Assembly (NCBI RefSeq): GCF_002994745.2
Contig: NC_037091.1
Location: 1,674,001-1,738,000, forward strand
Length of the DNA stretch: 64,000 nt
Direction: 5' to 3'
From: Rosa chinensis
Taxonomy: Eukaryota > Streptophyta > Magnoliopsida > Rosales > Rosaceae
This document shows positions 55,561-64,000 of the stretch, piece after piece. Each line of letters begins with the position of its first letter. Positions within the stretch are counted from its first letter, which is position 1. The translations under genes were made by a program, and so were the position numbers. Below the pieces are notes generated by a model. It saw only the letters and a program-made list of their open reading frames with translations. It had not been told where the DNA came from and did not search any database.

Positions 55561-56299
55561 CTGCTCGACTTCCACAATCCGATGCCTCATCTCCGGCGTC
55601 GACGGCGGCGGCGGCGTGTCCGACGAGTTCGTCTCGACGCGGAAGTCCGGCTTCGACCGCGGATTCTCCGTTATCGCCAATATGCTGAAGCGGATTGAGC
55701 CGCTTGACAGCTCCGTCATCTCCAAAGGCGTTTCGGATTCCGCTAAGGACTCGATGAAGCAGACCATCTCTACTATGCTGGGATTGCTGCCGTCCGATCA
55801 GTTCTCCGTCACCGTTAGGGTTTGCAGAGCTCCCCTTGATCGCTTCCTCGCCTCTTCCATAATCACCGGGTAAATTTACATTTGAATCCGTTTCTGAATT
55901 TTCGAGATTTTTAGAGTTCGAAATTGTATTGAATTGAAATGGTTCGAGTAAATTTACATTTGAATCCGTTTCCGAATTTTCGAGATTTTTAGAGTTTGAA
56001 ATTGTAGTGAATTGAAGTGGTTTGGATTATGGATCAGGTATACACTGTGGAACGCGGAGTATCGGATATCGTTGATGAGGAATTTTGACATTTCTACAGA
56101 GAATTCTGTGGCTTTGGATGGGTCGAAGATCGATGGGAGTTCGGAGACGGGGGATAGTGAGGAAAGGGATAGCGAGAATGGATTTGGGGCGAGTAATCAA
56201 TACCTGGGCTCAACAAGTCCTCAAGTTTTCGGGGATTTGTCTCCGGAGGCTTTGAATTACATCCAGAGGTTGCAATCAGAGTTAACTAATGTTAAGGAG

Positions 56300-56650
56300 G
56301 TGAGCCTTTTCTCTCAAACCTTCATACTTGTTTGATTTCAAGTTTGGACGACTTGTTTGTTAGCTGTCTCTAGTTAGAGTGCATGATCAAAGTTTGTGTT
56401 TCCTTCTTTTGTGAGATTTCAAGTTTTAGCTTTTTCAGCCTTTTCATCTTCTTTTGTGGGTTCAAGTTTGGATGACATTGTTGGTTAGAATTTAGAAAGC
56501 ATGATCAAAGCTTCTTTTTGGCTATCTTTTGTGAGCTTCCAAAGTTTTAGTTTTTTTCTTTGTAATGCACTTCTTTTTGTCCCTCGTATATGAAATGCAC
56601 GTCGTTGAAGCTTTTAATTAGGGGCCATTAATTCCACCCGTTGATTTACG
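56300..56650 (+). repeat. Internal duplication within DUF760 intron 2
   Basis: Two diverged copies of about 120 bases (near 56,340 and 56,460) share CAAGTTTGGA(C/T)GAC, GCATGATCAAAG and CTTTTGTGAG. They occupy the place where the missing part of exon 3 would be expected, so replacement or deletion may have accompanied the duplication. Confidence 0.6.
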
Positions 56651-57168
56651 CCCAGATTTCTCCCAGAATTTGAGGAAGATTTAGTTAAAGCGAATATAGA
56701 GAATGTTCTAGATTCTGCTGGCGAACTTTGTGATACTGTAGGAACTTCACGAGATTACCTAGCGAAGGTTCTTTTCTGGTAAGGACTTTACCATTGTTCT
56801 TCTTCCCTTTAGAAAAGGGGATTGAAATCTACACTCCTATTTTACAATTCATCCTCTTTGAGTTGAAAAAACTAATGAAAGAAGGCTTTTAGAGTAGGGG
56901 GTAATGTATTTTAAAATGGGGAAGTGTTGATTTCACTCCCGTTTCTAAATTGGTTTCTGGAATTGTGCATGTGGACATAAGCAGAGGCACATGCTCCACA
57001 TTGTCACCATGTGCATTTTGTTCATTCCTACTATTTGATCTAATTTCCTTCAGGCTCTAAGGTTGACTAATTTTTCCTCTTACTATTGGCAGGTGTATGT
57101 TATTAGGTCATCATTTGAGAGGCTTGGAGAACAGATTACATTTGAGTTGTGTTGTTGGATTGTTGTAA

Positions 57169-57960
57169 AGAGAGGAAAGATAGAACGGGTGTATATTCTT
57201 CATGTTCATCTATATGAACCTTTTTGGTTTTCATGCTCATCTGTATTACTATTCTTTTCTATCAAATGAAAAGCTTCTTAGGAGTACCACCTTAATAATC
57301 GATTCATGTTATAGTCTGGACTGTCAATTGAAATTTTGCAGACCTCTTTCAAGTTTCAACAGTTCACCCAAATTTTTGAAGTTGCAGCTCTGCTGTTACG
57401 ATTTACGAAAGGATGCTTAACAAGTTAACAGGAGATCCACACTCCCTGTTAAAGTGTGGTTAACGGTGGTCTATTGAAAGTAGGGGTAATGGTGTCCATG
57501 TCTAGGGAGACTAACGGTACTAATGTCTGTCATGCGAGCAATGCTAACAGTGTCAATTCAAGTGAGGTTAAGCACACTAAAAAAATGTCGTATGCTTGTC
57601 CAACCCTGCGGAAACGATATGGGAACTTTGGACTATAAAAAAATAAAATTAAAAATTAAAAAAAAGTTTGAAACCATTAAACAAAGCACACCGAACATGT
57701 CATATGCTTGTCCATTCCTGTGGAAATCAACACCAGAACTTTTGCTCAGAAAACGACCAAGGTTTTACTCAAAACTATGAATTATAGCACACAATTATTT
57801 GGTCAAAATCGTGTGTTAAATCATGATTTGTAGACAAGTTTAGAATGCCAGTCAAAAATCGAAAAAAAATAAAAAAATTCAAAGTAAAAAGTCGGGTCGA
57901 GATTTTTGAGGTCTGTCAAATGAAACACAATTTAAAAATCATGCTTCATCAAGGGTGAGA
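57169..57960. other. Short intergenic, no gene seen
   Basis: Contains a repeated ATGTCGTATGCTTGTCC / ATGTCATATGCTTGTCC (57,584 and 57,697) and nothing else of note. Confidence 0.45.
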
Positions 57961-59178
57961 TTATGCATGCTTGAGCTTAATCAATACTTGATTATCTACT
58001 CTACGGCTCTCGTCCTGCTCTCGATCGATTAGTGGAAAAAGTCCCTCAACATAAACCCCAACACCATTACCTCCTAAGGTGGTATCACGAATTGGAAGGT
58101 TCCTAAAACTTTCTTCTTTGAAGTCGTACATAACAAATGAACTTCCACACACCATCAAATCATGAGATTTTGTAGAGAAACCAAAATGTGACAATTGGTG
58201 ATATGGCATGGAGACCCTCATTCTAGTCCAAGACTCGCTCACCCCATATTCTTTCATGACCCAAAACTCATTGAATGTTTGATCAATACCAGCGAGCGTT
58301 ATACATAGGCAATCTCTAAACACTCCCAGGTTTGCTAAACAAGTATCACCGATGGGTGGGAGTCGAATTTCGCGAACCTCCTCCTCTGCTAATAGAAAAG
58401 ATACAATCACCGAAGAGGATCGATCTCCAACTGTCGTTGCCGACCAATGAATAGCTCCATTCAGAAAAATCCCCTGAAACCAATAAGCATGGTAGGGAGA
58501 GAAGCACTCGATCTTTCGCCAAGAATCAGTTTTCAGTGTATAGACACTAAATACGATTACATTGATATCAGAATAGACCTGCCCGTTAACCACCTTGTAC
58601 TCATTGGTGGAGGAATCAAATCCAAATCCACATAAGCTCAAGCAAAAGGGCCTCACAGGTCTCCATGATGGTGTCTTTGGTACTTTCTTCATCTCCCTGG
58701 TTTGCAGGGTTAACCAAATAAAACCCACGCCTCATATCGCACAACAAGAAGTTATTGCAGGAGTAGATGAAGTATATGGGTCTAGGTCCTTCTGCAGAAA
58801 CAAAATCGAGCTCGGTGGCTGGTATCAAACCATCATGATTATTATCTGCATGAACATGGCGATTCTTAAGAACCAGTGCATTGTCATTATCCTCTCGTTA
58901 TAGTTATGGTTGAGGAACTGGTCTAGGTCCAAAGAGTAAAGGTAATGTAGTGCCACGTTAAATATGACTCTTCGTCTCCGAAAGAATACCTCTTTATCCT
59001 CGAGGGCTTTCTTGGCTTGCAGTGCAATGAACTTGGTGTTGGAGATTAGAGAACGCCAAGGCTTTGATACGCACCTGAAGCGGCATAAGGACTTCACTGA
59101 TAGCCTTGAAAGAATCTCAACTATGATCTCGGCTGGAAGGGGGAATTGGTGCCCCGTCAGCTCGCCATTGTGTTCCAT
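57961..59178 (-). pseudogene. F-box protein with FBA domain, two frameshifts
   Basis: F-box proteins are substrate adaptors of SCF ubiquitin ligases. Minus-strand start at 59,178: [20 protein letters not shown] followed by [26 protein letters not shown], a clear N-terminal F-box (about residues 13-50). The frame shifts near 58,890 (where copy B has a run of Asp codons) and again near 58,700 (one extra T). It then continues as an FBA_1-type domain (GFGFDSSTNEYKVV, YTLKTDSWRKIE, GIFLNGAIHW, FWVMKEYGVSESWTRM, SFVMYDF) to the stop at 57,961. Total length would be about 400 residues, as usual. The comparison with copy B shows where bases were gained or lost. Confidence 0.88.
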
Positions 59179-59639
59179 CTATTGTGTTCTTTAATCTTTG
59201 CGCTACAGAACCTTAAGAGAGATTTGTAACGCTTTAGAAAGCGGATGTGGGTTTTTATAGTTGAAGTCCTAATTATATGCGGAACTGGATATCCAAGTCA
59301 GAAAGGGATATGATTGTGTTTCTCTATCCTTATCAATTTATATTAGAAATTCATCATTCACACATCATCCACTTAATTAGAGTAGGGGGATATATGATGG
59401 TTTGGTTTCCATTCAATACAAATTAGTGGCATCCAAATAGCTAGTTAGGACCTATAAATATTGGTATCATTTGCAGGCTTAGCAAAATAATAGTAGTATA
59501 ATCAACTTGACAATAAAAAATGCACACAAGGTTGTCAAAAACAAATGGGCTTTAACGTACGTGTCATGTCAACATAAAAGATACATATAATAAAATTTCA
59601 CTATTATCTGCTACTGGCCTACTGCTAGCGACCTCTAGC
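59179..59639. other. Spacer between F-box copy A and eIF4A-III remnant
   Basis: The first 30 bases (to GCGCTACAG) match the sequence upstream of copy B, then diverge. No gene. Confidence 0.5.
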
Positions 59640-60375
59640 TCATGGTAAATCAGCCACATTCATGGGCATCTCGTCAATCTGGGTACTGTAGTACTGTTCA
59701 ATGTCTCTTAGGATCCTGATATCATCTTTCTTGACAAAGTTTATTGCCACACCCTTTCATCCAAATTGACCCGAACGACCAATCCTCTGTATGTATAGCT
59801 CTCGATTATTTGGAAGATCGTAGTTGATAACCAGCGAAACCTGCTGAACATCGATGCCCTGAGCCCAAACATCAATTGTGATGAGGACTCGTGAAAGACC
59901 TTTCTGAAACTCTTTCATAATAGCATCTCTCTCCTTCTGAGGCATGTCTCCATGCATTGCAAACACAGAAAAGTTACTAGTCCGCATCTTTTTAGTAAGC
60001 CAGTCCACTTTTCGCCTTGTGTTGCAGAAAATAACAGCTTGTGTGATCGTAAGGGTATCATAGAGATCGCACAGAGTATCAAACTTCTAATCTTCTTTTT
60101 CAACTGCAACGAAAATTTGCTTGATTCCCTGCGCCATGACCACACACATTTAGTACACAATATTGCATTCGAATAGCTAATGCATCATCATCAAAAATTT
60201 GAAACAACATTATTCCTCGTGTATATTAACTTACCTCCAAAGTCAGCTCGTCACGTTTAACCAGGATCCTTATAGGATCGGTCATGAACTTGTTGGTCAT
60301 CTCCAAAATTTCATTAGGGAGCGTCGTGGAGATCAAGCAAACTTGTAGGGTATCTTGTAGATGTCTGTAGGTCTC
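59640..60375 (-). pseudogene. eIF4A-III pseudogene fragment
   Basis: Minus-strand remnant: exon part 60,375-60,235 ([20 protein letters not shown] to RDELTLE), intron 60,234-60,129, exon part 60,128-59,640 (GIKQIFVAVEKED to MPMNVADLP). Two internal stops (Trp to TAG in EDWKF; Arg to TGA in RFGRKG), SAT changed to STT, and the N-terminal half missing. It differs more from the copies at 7.5 and 53.4 kb than those differ from each other ([15 protein letters not shown]), so it derives from an older or different gene copy. Confidence 0.9.
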
Positions 60376-60887
60376 CATGATGGTGTCTTTGGTACTTTCT
60401 TCATCTCCCTGGTTGCAGGGTTAACCAAATAAAACCCATACCTCATATAGCACAACAACAAGTTATTGCAGGAGTAGATGAAGTATATGGGTCTACGTCC
60501 TTCTGCAGAAACAAAATCGAGCTTGGTGGCTGGTATCAAACCATCATGATTATTATCTGCATGAACATGGCGATTCTTAAGAACCAGTGCATTATCATCA
60601 TCATCGTTATAGTTATGGTTGAGAAACTGGTCTAGGTCCAAAGAGTAAAGGTAATGTAGTGCCACGTTAAATATGACTCTTCGTCTCCGAAAGAATACCT
60701 CTTTATCCTCGAGGGCTTTCTTGGCGTGCAGTGCAATGAACTTGGTGTTGGAGATTAGAGAACGCCAAGGCTTTGATACGCACCTGAAGCGGCATAAGGA
60801 CTTCACTGATCGCCTTGAAAGAATCTCAACTATGATCTCGGCTGGAAGGGGGAATTGGTGCCCCGTCAGCTCGCCATTGTGTTCCAT
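60355..60887 (-). pseudogene. F-box copy B, truncated and joined to eIF4A-III remnant
   Basis: Starts [20 protein letters not shown] at 60,887 and reads in one frame through the F-box and the start of the FBA region ([40 protein letters not shown]). There the F-box sequence stops at about 60,372 and enters the eIF4A-III fragment out of frame, ending after about ten residues. So it encodes an isolated F-box of about 184 residues with no substrate-binding domain. Its N-terminal part is free of the frameshifts seen in copy A. Confidence 0.85.
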
Positions 60888-61637
60888 TTATTGTGTTCTT
60901 TAATCTTTGCGCTACAGGTGATTTTCACTGGCCGGGTTTGTGGTGACCCGAGAGGGGGGTCCCACAGCACCGCGACTCCGAGCCAATGAGGAACCGACAT
61001 GTCACGAATAACATCCCGATAACTCATCAACCCGAAATCACCAGGCCTTTTGGGTTCAGACTGTTGGTTTAGAAAACACTTTCTTGGACAAATCACTCTA
61101 GCAACCGAACAACATATTTTTAAAGGCGGAATTTAAAGTGGGCTAAAGGATTTGGGCCTACAATAGGAGCCCAATTTGGGAAATAACAAATCACTAAGTG
61201 AATACAAGTATGGGAGACGCGCCCTAGGATTACGGGTCTCCCGGAATTTTTGTAAATAAGCGAATAGGAAATAAATAAATAAATAAAAAGTAAATAAATA
61301 AGTTCTTTTAACAAAGTTAAAGAAAAATACGCCAAGCCGGACCAAGTGCCTCCCTTGCACGCTCCCCGACCACACGCTCGAAACCTGCACACTGTTGTAT
61401 GGGTGAGCTTTCGTCCTCGCATGCCCCGTAGGGGCCAACCCAACCATGCTAGGTTTGAAAGATAATATATCTGAAAATATTTACTACATAATATTGTGCA
61501 CGTTTATCGAAAATACTTTAAAAAGAGGCAACCACAAACATTTATTTCTTTTTTCAAAGCATATGCAGTATGCTTCACACAATTTGGAGCTCCGAGATAC
61601 TTACCTGCCGGCTAAACTAAAATAAATATGTGACCGA

Positions 61638-61860
61638 CCTGGTTCGTCATCCTTCGAGAACCGGCCAACTACTCTGTAGTCTTATGACTACAAGTAGCGA
61701 AAGTGTCCATTTCCTGCCTCTGAGTCTCCTATGACTGGTTTACTGTCTGTACTCACCTTTCCTAGACAAACATAGGAGCACAGCCCCCTCTGGAGGTTCA
61801 CGGTTATCGACACCGTGGGATCCCTAGGAATCTACACATCTAGGTCCCATTCACTTTCAT
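61638..61860 (-). repeat. Hairpin array in the right-hand LTR
   Basis: GGTTC/GAACC, CTACTCTGTAGTC/GACTACAAGTAG (61,669-61,697), CTCCTATG/CATAGGAG (61,726-61,778) and CACGGT/ACCGTG (61,799-61,817) are complementary pairs following each other within 220 bases. Confidence 0.7.
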
Positions 61861-62277
61861 GTCACAAGTACAAACATACAAAGGGTACAGTATCTCAACA
61901 TGCAAGTCTAGCCTCGGTTTTCACAATAAGCAATTATCAGTTATGAAAACACAGATATCACGAGACATCGACCAATGAACAACCAAAAACGCACTTGCAG
62001 GCAACATATTAATATACTTGAGCATTCCACATATAGAAAAGCCTCTAACAAGGAAGAGACAGCTCACCCTACCTGGATATGGAGTGCTCGCCCAAACTTA
62101 GTTTCGTTTCCAACTTTGGATACTTCGTCCAATTTCATGTGCACACGCTTCAGTCCTTTATAATAAAATTAGACCAATAAGTAACTTGACATCATTAACT
62201 TAATCAATCGAGCACCTAAGGCATTCACTTAATTTCCTTAAAGTCCATTGAATTAACCTTTAACATAAAAACTTACT

Positions 62278-62600
62278 ATCCATTCCCAAATAATCCAAAT
62301 GGTATTGCCTTTGAACCATTTGGGATATGGTGATTATACTTAGCACTTTGACTTCATTTCTTTAACCTTTTTATTTTAGAAAAACAAATCACAATTTCCA
62401 TTCCCGAACAATTCACTTAACATAGTAAGCTCATTCAGGATATGGTGATCACACTTCTTCCCATATTAAAATTTCGGTCAACCGGTTTGACCTCATTTTA
62501 TTTAGCCTTTAAACCTTAAGCAATTAAATAGCAACCACCATTCCCGAATAATTTCATTATACGATAAATTTGGGATATGATAGGTTTGGAATATTTCTAT
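62278..62600 (-). repeat. Three ~120-bp repeats with ATTCCCRAA and GGGATATGRTGA ends
   Basis: CATTCCCAAATAATCC (62,281), CATTCCCGAACAATTC (62,400) and CATTCCCGAATAATTTC (62,540) are each followed within 50-60 bases by a GGATATG word (TTGGGATATGGTGATTA, TCAGGATATGGTGATCA, TTGGGATATGATAGG). CCCAAA and TTTGGG pair within units. Confidence 0.75.
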
Positions 62601-64000
62601 TCACGGACCTTAAATTGAACATCCCACATATTAATTCACTTATCCAAAACCGGTCCATTCTTATTTACCACTTTTCTCATGCATTTGACCAAACCACCAA
62701 TTCCATTCTTATTTTACACTTTGACGTTGATAACAAATTCATCCTTTTAATTCTCAAGACAATTCTCCTCTATTCAATAAGCCGATTCACATGCAGCATA
62801 ACCATATCTCATTTTGTTTACTTAGTAATGTCATAACTTCTATCAATACAAATAGCACACAACCATATAGATCCCAGAATGCACAGTCCCCTTACCATTC
62901 TCCTTTTCCAAAACAGAAACCAGTTTCGTCGTAGCTGCAATCCCACCAACAGTCACTCGAATTCCTGGCAGTAGGACAAGTTTAATAATCCAATTCTTAA
63001 CCAAATTCATATCCAACACAGAGTTCATGACCCTTACCTCAATCCATTTTCAATGGAAACTGACCCAACAGTTCTTCTTCTCCAAATCTTCAAACTCCCA
63101 GATTCCAAAGCTCAGGATTTCCAAAATCTCTCAAAGCAGAACAGCAACTTAATTAATTAATCCCAACGTCCAAACAACAATCGAACTCATAACTCAAGGG
63201 CCTGCATTCCTTACCCATTTTCAGTTCTGCCGAGACCATAATCTCCGTAAGGTGCTGCTTCTTGCAGTCTTTCTCGGTTCTTCATCCTCCCATCAAGAAC
63301 ACAAATCAAAGCCAAGACCAGAAGCTTCACTCTCCGGTCTGAATTCCATTATTTCCTCAAGCCCAGAAAACCCAAGGTTAGAAAATCGACTTCTCTCTGA
63401 ATTGGAATTCAAATAGCCAACGAACGGGGCTAGAGAACGTCTTATCAGGACAAGGGATTGAATCGGTGGTATACCCGGCGGAGCTATGGCGGTCTACGCG
63501 CCAGCGGCGGCGCGTGTAGCGCGTGCGGTGGCCCTGGTCTGAATCGGAGGTCGGCATCTCAGAAACAGGTGGGTAGTGAGGCGCTGATTACACCTATGGA
63601 GGTAGTTTAGCTCGATTTCGACTGGAGGTTGGGGAACGAAGGCATGCAGAGCTAGCACGAGTTCCGGCGAGCTCGTACGGCGGTTTTCCGGCTTTGGGAT
63701 TTAAGGCATGGTCTCCTCAAGGTTTGGTGCTTCAATTTCTGATAATGGTGGTGTGAATCAGTGACTGGAGACCGGAGGATTATGGAAGGCAGTGGTGTCG
63801 CAGGTTTGGTGGTCGCGTGTGGAGGCTAGAGATAATGCATGGCGGTGCTGGGCTCGGGTTTTCGTCGGATATAGGAGTTGGTTCGAAGGGTGGAGGCTGT
63901 GTCAAAAGGTGGTGGCCGGAGATTGGGTTTTCCGGCGTTTGCAGATGGAAGAAGAGAGAGAAAGTGAGAGAGGTCGGGGAGAGGGATGTCGCCGAGAGAA

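Larger units (their letters stand above)
55412..57168 (+). pseudogene. DUF760 plastid protein (UV-B-induced At3g17800-like), decayed
   Basis: Exon 1 (to 55,869) contains FDRGFSVIANMLKRIEPLDS and KDSMKQTISTMLGLLPSDQF, exon 2 (56,038-56,299) begins YTLWNAEYRISLMRNFDI, exon 3 ends TSRDYLAKVLFW (56,778), and exon 4 (57,093-57,168) encodes CMLLGHHLRGLENRLHLSCVVGLL-stop. These are the hallmark blocks of the DUF760 family. Two faults: the best start (55,419, ATGG context, Ser/Pro/Arg-rich transit-peptide-like MAAAARAFTLSRL) is in a different frame from the domain, implying an indel before about 55,560; and the usual LLDYLRSL to LVQNIL block is missing from exon 3, with no acceptor giving an open frame. 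If expressed, only a partial protein results. Confidence 0.8.
60918..64000 (-). mobile_element. Probable long LTR in minus orientation, runs past window
   Basis: Identity between the regions upstream of F-box copies A and B ends exactly at GCGCTACAG, and from 60,918 the sequence is new; on the minus strand the element ends GTGAAAATCA. Read on the minus strand the order is CT-rich initiator-like DNA near the window end, GC-rich leader (64,000-63,400), AT-rich part, hairpin array (61,860-61,640), 3' end, as in the LTRs at 28,093 and 35,635. The other end and target duplication are outside the window. Confidence 0.55.

Noticed and set aside
57063..57269. 68-codon frame across DUF760 exon 4
   Set aside because: It reads the exon in a wrong frame; the DUF760 frame ends at the stop at 57,168.
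61120..61447. Minus-strand frames of 104-107 codons near the right-hand LTR
   Set aside because: They overlap each other in different frames, contain low-complexity Tyr/Leu/Phe runs from ATAAATAAAT repeats, and lie in LTR-like DNA.

Overview
The window is nuclear DNA from a flowering plant, most likely a eudicot. The genes have GT-AG introns, some intron-exon boundaries fall inside codons, and the genes recognised are plant families (eIF4A-III helicase, DUF760 plastid protein, F-box/FBA protein, PPR protein). Intergenic DNA is AT-rich and packed with plant-type transposons. A rosaceous species is possible, but nothing seen here proves it.

Layout. 1-6.8 kb: most of a Ty1/copia retrotransposon (leader, gag, frameshifted pol, 3' repeats, polypurine tract, 3' LTR) with an unusual 99-nt hairpin at its end. 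7.4-8.8 kb: a 5'-truncated duplicate of an eIF4A-III gene. 10.7-20.3 kb: duplicated non-coding blocks with MITEs, small hAT elements and a 2.9-kb solo LTR. 20.3-27.8 kb: a 1-kb LINE derivative, a tRNA-derived SINE, a hAT element carrying gene fragments (one calmodulin-like), and a second copy of the 2-kb block B. 27.8-31.6 kb: a PPR gene on the minus strand, split by a 3.1-kb solo LTR with a perfect 5-bp target duplication. 32.7-40.8 kb: a mini-Helitron followed by a nest: a MULE-type MITE holds a LINE derivative, which itself holds a 2.65-kb LTR, and a Pack-MULE carrying V-ATPase subunit c and BSD-protein fragments sits in the duplicated LINE poly(A). 41.0-45.0 kb: a long-TIR MITE split by a 3.4-kb hAT element whose interior is five ~505-bp tandem repeats.

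The gene-bearing part is 46.4-60.9 kb: an intronless uncharacterised gene (46,468-47,175, +), an uncharacterised 132-residue gene (51,897-52,295, -), an apparently intact three-exon eIF4A-III gene (53,408-54,971, +), a decayed DUF760 gene (55,412-57,168, +), and a rearranged minus-strand block of F-box pseudogene, eIF4A-III pseudogene and truncated F-box copy (57,961-60,887). From about 60,918 to the end lies what looks like another long LTR in minus orientation.

Only three or four loci look functional: eIF4A-III, the 235-residue and 132-residue unknowns, and perhaps DUF760. The most unusual signal is that the three long LTRs (28,093; 35,635; and the one ending near 60,918) each carry an array of hairpins in their 3' half. 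In the clearest case (37,362-37,638) about nine tandem hairpins keep a nearly constant loop while their stems change on both sides together. No tRNA, rRNA or CRISPR array was seen.
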